Assembly (NCBI GenBank): GCA_938005345.1
Contig: CALLNG010000297.1
Coordinates: 1 to 6,808, forward strand
Length of the DNA: 6,808 nt
Direction of reading: 5' to 3'
DNA from: an uncultured Clostridia bacterium
GTDB taxonomy: Bacteria; Bacillota; Clostridia; RUG12999
Shown here: one piece after another, positions 1 to 5,401 of the stretch
Position numbering within the stretch: position 1 is the stretch's first letter
Layout: the number at the start of each line of letters is the position of its first letter
Notes under the pieces: generated by a model
What the model saw: only the letters and a program-made list of their open reading frames with translations
Database searches by the model: none
What the model was told of the DNA's origin: nothing
Program-made: the position numbers and the translations under genes

Positions 1-273
1 AAGTGGGTAGAAAAACTGGTGCCGGATTTGAAAGTATCTGAACTTACAAGAACGATGTATCAGCAGCTTTTAAATGATTATGCAAAAGAACATGAAAGAC
101 AGACAACACTTGATTTTCATCATCAGTTGAAAGGAGCAATTCTGGATGCCGTTGATGAGGGACTGATAGAAAGAGATCCTACAAGAAAAGCAATTATTAA
201 AGAAATGATTTTCGGAATATATTTGACAAAATGGGCTATTTTGCTTTCGTTAGATATGTTGTCTAATATATAA
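1..273 (+). pseudogene. Tyrosine integrase fragment (core-binding domain), truncated
   Basis: The frame is open from base 1, so the true start lies outside the window; a GTG at 19 is only the first in-frame start-like codon. Residues from the left edge to about position 201 have the look of the SAM-like core-binding domain of phage/ICE tyrosine integrases: a KVSELTRTMYQQLLNDYA segment, then TLDFHHQLKGAILDAVDEGL and ERDPTRKA. That helical domain normally clasps the att core and is followed by a catalytic domain with R-H-R-Y residues. Here the sequence stops resembling the family after the codons for AIIK, continues for 23 unrelated residues and ends at TAA 271-273. No catalytic domain follows in any plus-strand frame before the leftward genes begin. 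I infer a dead remnant left by deletion or recombination. The family call is from memory of the pattern, not a search. Confidence 0.72.
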
Positions 274-286
274 ATATCAGCTAGAG

Positions 287-581
287 TTAGAAGAACAGCG
301 GTACCTGGAAAAAATAAAAATAACCAACGATACTAAGTACAATAAAACCCAAAATGCGTTCTACAAGAGAGTCTATATTGTTCATACAAAAAAGCACAAA
401 GCACGCTCCACCCCATACACGCGCAATAAATCAACTTTTCCTTAACCGATCTAAGGTTTCTTCTTTTTTTGTTCTTGATTTTCAAAACCCGTTTTTTTAA
501 TTTACGAGAGGTGGTGAGTTCTGAAATTTCATGCTCCTGTTGCTTAATTTGTTGTATGAGTTCTTTTTTAATTTCATTCAT
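287..581 (-). pseudogene. Small coiled-coil plus membrane protein, frameshifted
   Basis: The start at 581 has an AGAGGAAG Shine-Dalgarno 9 nt upstream. The first ~40 residues are charged and probably coiled-coil (MNEIKKELIQQIKQQEHE, then a Lys/Arg-rich stretch). The uninterrupted frame runs to 333, but its last third is poor. A different minus frame from 430 to the TAA at 287-289 is clearly protein-like and membrane-like: FIARVWGGACFVLF, then an ILGFIVLSIVGYFYFF helix. The span 287-581 is 295 nt, one more than a multiple of three, so one extra base would join the two halves into about 97 residues. The indel could sit near 428-433, or in the A7 run near 462-468, giving EETLDRLRKS before an in-frame TGA. 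It is last in the leftward cluster behind the repressor. Function is unknown; an accessory membrane protein of the mobile element is an inference. Confidence 0.6.
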
Positions 582-605
582 AAACCACTTCCTCTATTTC
601 ATCTA

Positions 606-689
606 TTACCAATATATATGGATGCAATCACTACACATCATGAAATGATATACACCGATTGCACCCATATATTGAATTGTTTCTTTCAT
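606..689 (-). CDS. 27-residue micro-ORF overlapping a long hairpin
   Basis: This short leftward ORF encodes MKETIQYMGAIGVYHFMMCS followed by seven residues ending in W, then TAA at 606-608. Its start has an excellent GGAGGA Shine-Dalgarno (696-701) spaced 6 nt away, which is the main reason to list it. It lies 33 nt after the stop of the upstream membrane protein gene and 25 nt before the next start, so it fits a leftward operon. The peptide is mildly hydrophobic, has two Cys and matches no family I recognise. Most of its codons fall inside a 28-bp inverted repeat, so the coding sequence may be secondary to an RNA structure. Translation is plausible but unproven. Confidence 0.45.
   Translation of the reverse strand: MKETIQYMGAIGVYHFMMCSDCIHIYW
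614..672 (-). repeat. Long near-perfect inverted repeat (28-bp stem, 3-nt loop)
   Basis: The arms 614-641 and 645-672 are inverted copies around a GAA loop; both begin with ATATATGG at their outer ends. Of 28 positions, 22 are Watson-Crick. On the minus-strand transcript five of the other six become G-U wobbles and one is a G-G mismatch. On the plus-strand transcript those five would be A-C mismatches. The bias towards pairing in the minus-strand RNA matches the direction of the surrounding genes and suggests the RNA is the structured molecule. There is no U-run after it in the leftward direction, so it is not an ordinary terminator. Confidence 0.75.
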
Positions 690-722
690 ATTGATTCCTC
701 CATGATGTTTTTCAGTTACCCT

Positions 723-1122
723 TTATTTACTGCAATAGGAACATGGACGTTTACCAATTTTTATTGCTTCTGAAACGACAATTTCAAGTAAATCTGTTTT
801 ATTTCGGATATAAAAGCATGCTTTATCCGTATGATACACGTCTCCAGTACGGGCAACCCATACGGTTTGGCCTTGTGGAACTGTTGTTGTGGTCGGTTTA
901 GGAGTTGAATCGGGGATGGTATAGGTGGGGGATGTTGGTTTCCACTGTTGTGATGGTGTTGTTTCTCGATAGGTTGGCTGTACCTGAAATAGATAGGAAA
1001 GGAAAACGCCGAATCCAATGAAAATAATGGCAACCATTATGATGCTGCAAAAAGGCCAGTTTTGCTTTGCCGCAGCTGCTGCAAGAAAGAGCTGTCTAAA
1101 ACTAAATTTGCCACCACGACAT
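723..1122 (-). pseudogene. Membrane-anchored protein with C-terminal His/Cys cluster, frameshifted at its 5' end
   Basis: The uninterrupted reading frame begins at ATG 1037 and gives 104 residues: a transmembrane helix at residues 1-18, a Pro/Thr-rich linker at 20-56, and a C-terminal domain with H69, C74, C99 and C102 (HX4C, then PCSYC), a likely metal site. ATG 1037 has no Shine-Dalgarno, and the open frame continues upstream with sensible sequence (FRQLFLAAAAKQNWPF) that completes the helix. A well-placed start exists at 1122, with GGGGG at 1129-1133 and 6 nt spacing, only 10 nt after the repressor stop. From it the reading is MSWWQI, then TAG. Removing one T near 1105-1110 joins it to SFRQLF and gives about 132 residues. 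I infer the true gene is 723-1122 with one extra base. C-terminal HxnC...PCxxC tails of this sort occur in small secreted or membrane proteins of Firmicutes; the role is unknown. Confidence 0.65.
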
Positions 1123-1132
1123 GATATTCCCC

Positions 1133-1351
1133 CTATCTATTAATTTCCGGGTTATCCGTCCGACCAAGTAGGTAATCCACAGAGCAGTCTAGATAATCGG
1201 CCAGAATATCAAGTTTGACGGCGTTTGGCATATTTTTTCCACTTTTCCAATCACTGATCTTTCCACTGGAAATACCTGTATCAACAGAAACTTTTTTTGC
1301 GGTTAGTCCTAATTCTTTTATCCGTAAAAATAAATTGTTGAGATTAACCAT
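1133..1351 (-). CDS. XRE/Cro-CI family helix-turn-helix repressor
   Basis: This 72-residue protein is essentially one XRE domain, a dimeric DNA-binding repressor fold. Helix-turn-helix residues are visible around 17-37 (LTAKKVSVDTGISSGKISDW), followed by the family-typical KSGKNMPNAVKLDILADYLD and the closing DCSVDYLLGR motif. AGAGG at 1360-1364, 8 nt from ATG 1351, fixes the start. It lacks the long C-terminal cleavage domain of lambda-type CI, so induction would need another factor. It heads the leftward cluster, and its own upstream region carries the inverted operator pair 1387-1428, so autoregulation and control of the divergent promoter are likely. This is the intact core of a phage- or ICE-type switch. 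Confidence 0.92.
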   Translation of the reverse strand: MVNLNNLFLRIKELGLTAKKVSVDTGISSGKISDWKSGKNMPNAVKLDILADYLDCSVDYLLGRTDNPEINR

Positions 1352-1386
1352 AATTGTTACCTCTTTTTATGTAAGTTGCCAGAAAG

Positions 1387-1428
1387 TTCGTAAATGCGAA
1401 AAATATATTGATATCTTGTATTTACGAA
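1387..1428. promoter_or_regulatory. Paired operators in the repressor control region
   Basis: TTCGTAAAT (1387-1395) and ATTTACGAA (1420-1428) form a perfect 9-bp inverted repeat, with starts 33 bp apart (about three helical turns). Extended to 14 bp, the two sites agree at 11 positions, and the left site (TTCGTAAATGCGAA) is itself a partial palindrome ending in TTCG/CGAA. The right copy lies between the -35 and -10 of the rightward promoter and touches the -10 of the leftward one; the left copy falls in the repressor 5' leader. The likely ligand is the adjacent XRE protein. Confidence 0.7.
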
Positions 1429-1435
1429 TTATAAT
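1408..1435 (+). promoter_or_regulatory. Rightward promoter of the switch
   Basis: TTGATA (1408-1413) and a perfect TATAAT (1430-1435) are separated by 16 bp. The right operator copy fills the end of the spacer, so repressor binding would block it. Transcription would start near 1442 and run towards the regulatory gene at 1862, about 420 nt away. Confidence 0.65.
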
Positions 1436-1456
1436 ATAAATAACTCGTTAATAAAC
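1428..1456 (-). promoter_or_regulatory. Possible leftward promoter for the repressor operon
   Basis: The ATTATAAT palindrome also gives a minus-strand TATAAT (1428-1433), sharing bases with the rightward -10. The best -35 at 17 bp is only GTTTAT (1451-1456). The leftward start would be near 1421, inside the right operator copy. Confidence 0.4.
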
Positions 1457-1666
1457 CCAGTGCATATTCACATATACGGTGCCAAAGGCTGTACCATCAG
1501 CCCTATAAACACCGCCCTGTATTTGTTTACCCTTTACTTTTGCAAGTGTCAATGGACAATACGCTGTTTTAATAATGGGGGCAGCGAACCCCGGCACTAT
1601 TTTAAGAAAATAGCGCAACCCGTCCAAAGATACTCTGTGTAATGGTACCACAGTCTTGAAAGCCAC
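1448..1666 (-). pseudogene. Unrecognised coding fragment
   Basis: The frame runs from a GTG at 1666 to a TAA at 1448-1450 and gives 72 residues. The later part (YFLKIVPGFAAPIIKTAYCP, VKGKQIQGGVYRADGTAFG, ending NMHWVY) reads like real protein, with a beta-rich C-terminal feel. There is no Shine-Dalgarno before the GTG, and an in-frame TAA lies two codons upstream of it. In another minus frame, ALNYAEPVLLK ends just before. It is probably the 3' end of a decayed gene, and it lies under the rightward switch promoter, where a functional leftward gene would be odd. I do not recognise the family. Confidence 0.3.
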
Positions 1667-1861
1667 GTTACTTTAGCAGTACAGGCTCTGCATAATTTAA
1701 CGCCTTACGCTAACGGGTGCAAACGCAAAAGAGAACAGGCAAATTCAAAAATTGTGACAAAAAGACAAATCCTTTCAAATTTGCCATTAAAGCTTAACCA
1801 AAACATATATAAGTAATTTATGCAATGGGTTTATTTATTTTAAGAAGGAAGGAAAGGGAAA
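1667..1861. other. Intergenic stretch before the phage-type regulator
   Basis: I see no gene here. The only promoter-like pairing is TTGCCA (1781-1786) with TATATA/TATAAG (1806-1813), whose spacing of 19-21 bp is poor. Purine-rich Shine-Dalgarno sequence at about 1843-1858 serves ATG 1862. Transcription could equally come from the switch promoter at 1408-1435. Confidence 0.4.
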
Positions 1862-2385
1862 ATGACACAAGAGATTAAAATTCATTTGCTGAAATTTGGT
1901 AAAAAAGAAAATGGATTTAATTAGGGTTTTACACAAAAGAGGATTTTCTAATTTGAATAAATGTCAGCTGTCAGATTATATCAATGAAGTACAAGTAACG
2001 CCACAAGCAAAAGCGGTTATAAAAGAAGTGCTGCTTATTCTTGATGAGTGGGAAAAGAAGGTGGAGACAGTCAATATACAACATAATCCGAAATGGAAGG
2101 TGGAGAAGAGCGTGAAAAGAATAACAAAGAAAATCAAAGAGTTAGGTTTGTCAGAGCAGCTAGAGAAAATTTCCCTTGAAGAATATCTCGGATATCAGCC
2201 GAAATTTAGACTGCGGGAAATGGGATGAACGTCTTGGGAATAAGCCGGAGGGGTGGGATAAACTGCCGAAATATCCTAATTTCCTATCTAGAATCATCGG
2301 GAAACTATCAAAGCAAGATATACAATTCTATGCAATGCCGAAGATTCTGTATATACGAAAATGCATTAAGTTAGCGGATGAGTGA
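1862..2385 (+). pseudogene. Phage/ICE-type small regulatory protein, frameshifted twice
   Basis: ATG 1862 follows a long AAGGAAGGAAAGGG purine tract. It reads MTQEIKIHLLKFGKK and then stops at TAG 1922-1924. Dropping one A around 1901-1911 joins it to the frame running 1911-2228 (MDLIRVLHKRGF, LSDYINEVQVTPQAKAVIKE, VLLILDEWE). That pattern recalls short HTH-like proteins of Firmicute phages that start with a LLxLGKxxxDLIxxL segment and end near ILDEWE. A second one-base slip in the GGG at about 2216-2218 would continue into RKWDERLGNKPEGWDKLPKY and on to TGA 2383-2385. With two bases removed the span is 174 codons, about 173 residues. It stands opposite the XRE repressor, where Cro-like or excision-control genes usually lie. 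DNA binding is inferred; the C-terminal half is unrecognised. Confidence 0.5.
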
Positions 2386-2420
2386 AATTACAAGTGAAAA
2401 TATCGCTATAGCAGTTGTAA

Positions 2421-2711
2421 TTATGTATGGAACCCAAAGCATAATGCTCGGTCACGTTTGTTTTGTAAATACTCTTTTCCAGCAGAAGAAACCTCATAGT
2501 CAGACGAAAGGGAGTCCGGATAAGATGTATCCGCTAAACTCTTCTCCACCAAATTTTTGAGAATTTCGGTGGACAGTGATGGACTAATTCTGTAGTTTTC
2601 CAAGAGAAAATTTGCGAAATCTGTTTCAGATATAGTCTTCTTTTCTAATAATTTTTTAAAATTAAAATGATTATGCTTCTTACATGTACAGTCATTCAGA
2701 GAATTGTTAAG
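2421..2711 (-). pseudogene. Winged-helix-like protein fragment without a start
   Basis: The minus frame is open from an upstream stop at 2712-2714 to the TAA at 2421-2423, about 96 codons with no ATG or GTG; only a TTG at 2603 could start it, in mid-domain. The translation is strongly protein-like: NFKKLLEKKTISETDFANFL, then LSTEILKNLVEKSLADTSY, then YEVSSAGKEYLQNKRD. Two or three helices followed by a 'xxAGKEYL' strand-turn resemble winged-helix proteins ending in LTxxGKEYL. I infer an N-terminally truncated gene whose 5' end was lost where the promoter-containing DNA at 2712 onward begins. The plus-strand ORF over the same bases is its shadow. Confidence 0.45.
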
Positions 2712-2855
2712 TTAAATGGATAAACAATTATAGTGTTATACTCAATATTTCTATGTTTATTTCCACACCATTCCATTTCATAAAATAGTTTGTATTGATA
2801 TATCTTGGTTCGGACTATATTTAACTATGAGTGATAAATGTTTTGCCAATTTTTG
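2712..2855. other. AT-rich intergenic DNA upstream of the chaperone operon
   Basis: No coding signal is visible in either strand. This is very AT-rich DNA, which may act as an UP-like or bent region for the promoter that follows. I find no CIRCE or CtsR heat-shock operator here or in the leader. Confidence 0.4.
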
Positions 2856-2884
2856 TTGAATTTTTTTAAAATATATGCTATAAT
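2856..2884 (+). promoter_or_regulatory. Strong promoter of the GrpE-like/Hsp70/AAA+ operon
   Basis: TTGAAT (2856-2861) and TATAAT (2879-2884) are spaced exactly 17 bp apart, and the bases before the -10 are TGC, giving an extended -10 (TGnTATAAT). This is the best sigma-A promoter in the window. Transcription would begin near 2891, leaving a leader of about 230 nt. Confidence 0.75.
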
Positions 2885-3008
2885 AAAAACCAAGAAATTG
2901 CAGAAATTTACCGGAAAATAGTATTAGAAAGCATCTTGATGAATTGCCTGCAAATAGGGGCAGTATAATCTTAAAGATAATAAAAACTTTAAGAGGTTAA
3001 TCATCCAA

Positions 3009-3119
3009 ATGATTCAATTAATGTGTGATTCAAATAATGGCGTATATATGGCGAGAGCATGCCATAGTTACTACTTTAAAATATATAAAACAGCATTAAA
3101 CCGAAAAGGAGAACAATAG
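3009..3119 (+). CDS. Possible 36-residue leader ORF
   Basis: It starts MIQLMCDSNNGVYMARACHS and ends at TAG 3117-3119, just 2 nt before the GrpE-like start, so its last codons contain that gene's Shine-Dalgarno. A weak AAGAGG lies 12 nt upstream. It matches no family I know. Position rather than sequence makes it interesting: translating it would open the ribosome site for the next gene. Confidence 0.25.
   Translation: MIQLMCDSNNGVYMARACHSYYFKIYKTALNRKGEQ
3010..3039 (+). repeat. Tandem 14-bp direct repeat in the leader
   Basis: TGATTCAATTAATG (3010-3023) and TGATTCAAATAATG (3026-3039) match at 13 of 14 bases with a 16-bp period. They could be a regulator site downstream of the promoter or the result of a small duplication. 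Confidence 0.5.
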
Positions 3120-3121
3120 GA

Positions 3122-3481
3122 ATGACAAAAGAAGAAATGCTACAAGAAAACTTGGCTCGAATTGCATCGGAATTATTTCGGTTTGAAAAGACTTTGAAAA
3201 AAGCAATCAGTAAATTGGAAATAGAAGAGCAGGCTAAATATGCAAGTCAGTTAGCTTGGTTTTCTAAAAAGGTAAATCAAGCATTAGAGGATTCCGGACT
3301 GCATTTGATCAGCCTAGAAGGTCAGATGTATGATGCTGGGATGGCGGTAACACCGCTGAATATAGATGAGTTTAAACCAGAGGACAAGTTGTTTGTCGAA
3401 CAAACAATCACGCCCATCATTATGAGTGAAAACACAGTTTATAAGACGGGAACTGTCATTTTAGGGAGGCTGAATTCATGA
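3122..3481 (+). CDS. Compact GrpE-like nucleotide exchange factor (putative)
   Basis: This is a 119-residue soluble protein. Residues 1-57 are helical and highly charged (LARIASELFRFEKTLKKAIS, then a second helix). Residues 60-119 are beta-like, with EGQMYDAGMAVTPLNIDEFK and a closing TPIIMSENTVYKTGTVILGR. GrpE has the same layout: a long helix, then a beta domain with a 'GxxxDxxxHEAV' turn and a last strand near 'GYxxxGRVLRPAxV'. GrpE opens the Hsp70 nucleotide site to release ADP. GrpE usually has 180-200 residues, so this would be a short form with a reduced dimer helix. The next gene encodes an Hsp70, and the two overlap as ATGA (3478-3481), so they are probably made together. GGAG at 3108-3111 serves ATG 3122. 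The family call rests on shape and context; residue identity to GrpE is low by eye. Confidence 0.6.
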   Translation: MTKEEMLQENLARIASELFRFEKTLKKAISKLEIEEQAKYASQLAWFSKKVNQALEDSGLHLISLEGQMYDAGMAVTPLNIDEFKPEDKLFVEQTITPIIMSENTVYKTGTVILGRLNS

Positions 3482-3990
3482 GATACTATATTGGAATCGA
3501 TTTAGGAACAACAAATAGCGCCATATGTGCTTATGACGGACAAAATACAAGGATTTGGAAAAGTCCGGAACAGTACGATGTTACGCCTTCCGCCATCTAC
3601 ATAGATAGGCGCGGAAATCGTTACTATGGAAGCAGAGCCTACGAACAGGCACCATACAATCCAAGAAATTCGGCAACGTTATTTAAACGATTTATGGGAA
3701 CCAGCATGAAAATGGAATTTGAGGCATCTCATGAAATGCTTACTCCAGAAGAATGCAGTGCGGAAATTTTGAAAGTACTGTTTGGATATTTACCCGAAGA
3801 AATCAGAAATGATCCACAGACAGCGACGGTAATAACAGTCCCGGCAGCATTTAACCAGATGAAGAAAGATGCAACATTACAGGCGGCAAAACTTGCCGGT
3901 TTTGGTAATGTTGCGCTTATGCAGGAACCAGTTGCTGCCATCATGAGTGTCATGCAAAATTCCACAAGAAGGGATTTTTGTTGTGTATGA
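3478..3990 (+). CDS. Hsp70-family chaperone, first part of the ATPase domain (frameshifted gene)
   Basis: This is the 5' piece of an Hsp70 gene that, allowing two indels, spans 3478-5958 (about 826 residues). The start is fixed by GGGAGG (3464-3469, 8 nt) and the ATGA overlap with the upstream gene. Visible ATPase motifs are phosphate-1 IGIDLGTTNS (residues 5-14), K70 in LFKRFMG (the position of DnaK's catalytic Lys70), VITVPAAFN (118-126) and EPVAAIMS (150-157), which carries the hydrolysis-linked Glu. Hsp70s bind extended peptide stretches in an ATP-controlled cycle in the cytosol. After MSVMQN the frame goes wrong and ends at TGA 3991-3993, while the expected continuation EGIFVVYDLGGGT appears in the +1 frame. 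One extra base near 3962-3974 explains this. No J-protein gene is in view. Confidence 0.93.
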   Translation: MRYYIGIDLGTTNSAICAYDGQNTRIWKSPEQYDVTPSAIYIDRRGNRYYGSRAYEQAPYNPRNSATLFKRFMGTSMKMEFEASHEMLTPEECSAEILKVLFGYLPEEIRNDPQTATVITVPAAFNQMKKDATLQAAKLAGFGNVALMQEPVAAIMSVMQNSTRRDFCCV

Positions 3991-5401
3991 TTTGGGAGGC
4001 GGCACATTTGACGTTTCAATAGCGGAAAACATGAATGGAAAAGTAAACCTATTAGCGCATAACGGAATTGAAATGTGCGGCGGTAGAGATATGGACCGGA
4101 TGATTTTTCATCAAATTGTTATTCCATGGCTAAAACAAAACTTTACTTTGCCTGAGGATTTGTTAATCAATCGCAAGTATAAAACATTTTGCCGGATTGC
4201 CCAATGGGCGGTTGAACAAGCAAAAATTGGCCTCTCTTCGGCAGAAATTAGTACCATAGCGTTAGGAGAAGAGCAAGCACGAACAGCAGACGAAGTTGGG
4301 AATGAATTATACATAGACATCGATTTAAATAGAGAACAGGTGAATTCACTTATCAAAGAATTGATTGATGAGACAATAAAAGTGACGCAGGATACATTAG
4401 CAAAAGCAGGACTGACCGCTTATGATATTGAAAAGATTGTGTTTGTCGGCGGCCCAACTAATTATAAACCACTTCGAGATAAAGTTACATTTGAGCTTTC
4501 TTTAAAATCCAATCTGGATGTCAACCCCATGACGGCTGTTGCAGAAGGGGCGAGCATTTTTGCGGAATCCATAGACTGGTCAACGCAGCAGCACAATAGA
4601 AAAGCAGCAAATCAAGTGCTGGAGACAGAGATGGACCTCTCTTTTAAATTTACGGCACGTACCTCTGGTGATACAGCAAAAATTATGTGTATACTAGCAA
4701 AGCAGCAAGACAACTATAGAATTCAATTTACTAGCTTAGATACTGGATGGAGTTCTGGAAGCGCACCACTGAAGAATAAATTAATCATGGAGCTGCCGCT
4801 TATAAAAAATGGGGAAAATAGATTTGCAGTCCAGGTGTTTGATGATTTGGGGCGTGAAAAGGAAATTGGAATCAACAGCATTGTCATAGTCAGAACAATG
4901 GCTGCGATAGGTGCAATTCCCGCGTCCCATTCCATTGGCATTGAAGTAATCGACCGGCTAGGCGGCGTGTCTCTTTTGGAATTTCTTGTAACGGAAGGAG
5001 AGACACTTCCTAAAAAGGGCACAATTTCACTGAAAGCGGGACAAACGCTGAAGGCGGGATCCAATGACTCCATCAACATTAAATTGTGGGAAGGTGATAT
5101 TCAATCGCCGATCACCGATAACCTTTTTATTGGCGTTTTGAAGATAGCGGGCACTGATATTGATGCGGGGGTAGTGCCCACAGGTGCGGAAATCGAATGT
5201 GAGTATGAGGTGTCTGATTCCGGAACAATCAATCTGGAGGTTTCCATCCCTTGCATAGGTGCGTCTTTTAGTAACCACAATTTCTATTCACGTCAAGAGG
5301 GACAACTGGATTTAACTGATGTCGACAGCATTGCAAGGCAGGGAAGACAGGTTTTGGAGAGAATTGACCGCATGGCGGAAAAGGTGTATGCCCCCAGCTA
5401 A
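3947..5401 (+). CDS. Hsp70-family chaperone, rest of ATPase domain, insert and substrate-binding domain (middle piece)
   Basis: This is the +1-frame continuation of the Hsp70 gene; the GTG at 3947 has no ribosome site and is not a real start. In composite numbering the order is: phosphate-2 loop DLGGGTFD (171-178), GGRDMDRMIF, and adenosine motif IVFVGGPTNY (about 320-329, GGP instead of the common GGS). Next come NPMTAVAEGASIFAESIDW and a beta-rich segment of about 80-90 residues (roughly 386-470) that DnaK lacks. A substrate-binding beta domain follows, starting at ASHSIGIEV (about 482) with LGGVSLLEFLVTEGETLP. The typical DVTPLSLG linker is absent, so allosteric coupling between domains may differ from DnaK. 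The frame closes at TAA 5399-5401 inside the lid helices; a missing C in the run at 5390-5395 would restore reading into the C-terminal piece. Confidence 0.9.
   Translation: MSCKIPQEGIFVVYDLGGGTFDVSIAENMNGKVNLLAHNGIEMCGGRDMDRMIFHQIVIPWLKQNFTLPEDLLINRKYKTFCRIAQWAVEQAKIGLSSAEISTIALGEEQARTADEVGNELYIDIDLNREQVNSLIKELIDETIKVTQDTLAKAGLTAYDIEKIVFVGGPTNYKPLRDKVTFELSLKSNLDVNPMTAVAEGASIFAESIDWSTQQHNRKAANQVLETEMDLSFKFTARTSGDTAKIMCILAKQQDNYRIQFTSLDTGWSSGSAPLKNKLIMELPLIKNGENRFAVQVFDDLGREKEIGINSIVIVRTMAAIGAIPASHSIGIEVIDRLGGVSLLEFLVTEGETLPKKGTISLKAGQTLKAGSNDSINIKLWEGDIQSPITDNLFIGVLKIAGTDIDAGVVPTGAEIECEYEVSDSGTINLEVSIPCIGASFSNHNFYSRQEGQLDLTDVDSIARQGRQVLERIDRMAEKVYAPS

Larger units (their letters stand above)
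2891..3121 (+). promoter_or_regulatory. Structured 5' leader of the chaperone operon
   Basis: The leader contains an 8-bp hairpin (TCTTAAAG 2969-2976 with CTTTAAGA 2987-2994) and directly after it a 6-bp hairpin (AATCAT 2999-3004, loop CCAA, ATGATT 3009-3014). TATGGC (3047-3052) can also pair with GCCATA (3061-3066). The first hairpin's 3' arm overlaps the AAGAGG at 2991-2996, and the second contains the ATG of a possible leader ORF, so pairing could hide both. No known riboswitch or T-box pattern is evident. The regulatory role is inferred. Confidence 0.4.

Noticed and set aside
223..256. TTGACA at 223 as a promoter
   Set aside because: There is no acceptable -10 at 16-18 bp, and it points into the 3' end of the leftward cluster.
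428..436. TGA read as tryptophan in the small membrane protein
   Set aside because: Trp is written TGG throughout the Hsp70 and AAA+ genes, and TGA closes the GrpE-like gene in a normal ATGA overlap; a single indel or nonsense mutation is simpler.
1594..1616. Hairpin with 10-bp arms around AAG as a terminator
   Set aside because: It has one mismatch, no following U-run and lies inside a protein-like minus-strand frame.
1862..1925. Programmed frameshift or transcriptional slippage at the A6-G run
   Set aside because: The 0-frame phasing (AAA AAA GAA) does not fit a -1 slippery heptamer, a +1 shift is needed, and other genes here show similar indels without slippery motifs.
2386..2422. Inverted repeat AATTACAA/TTGTAATT between convergent gene ends as a terminator
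   Set aside because: The stem is 8 bp and AT-rich, the loop is about 21 nt and no U-run follows on either strand.
2887..3000. Open plus-strand frame reading PENSIRKHLDELPANRG
   Set aside because: It has no start codon or ribosome site and begins just after the promoter -10; it may be a coding relic but nothing supports a gene.
2856..3121. Heat-shock operator (CIRCE or CtsR box) before the chaperone genes
   Set aside because: I looked for TTAGCACTC-N9-GAGTGCTAA and for GGTCAAA tandem copies and found neither.
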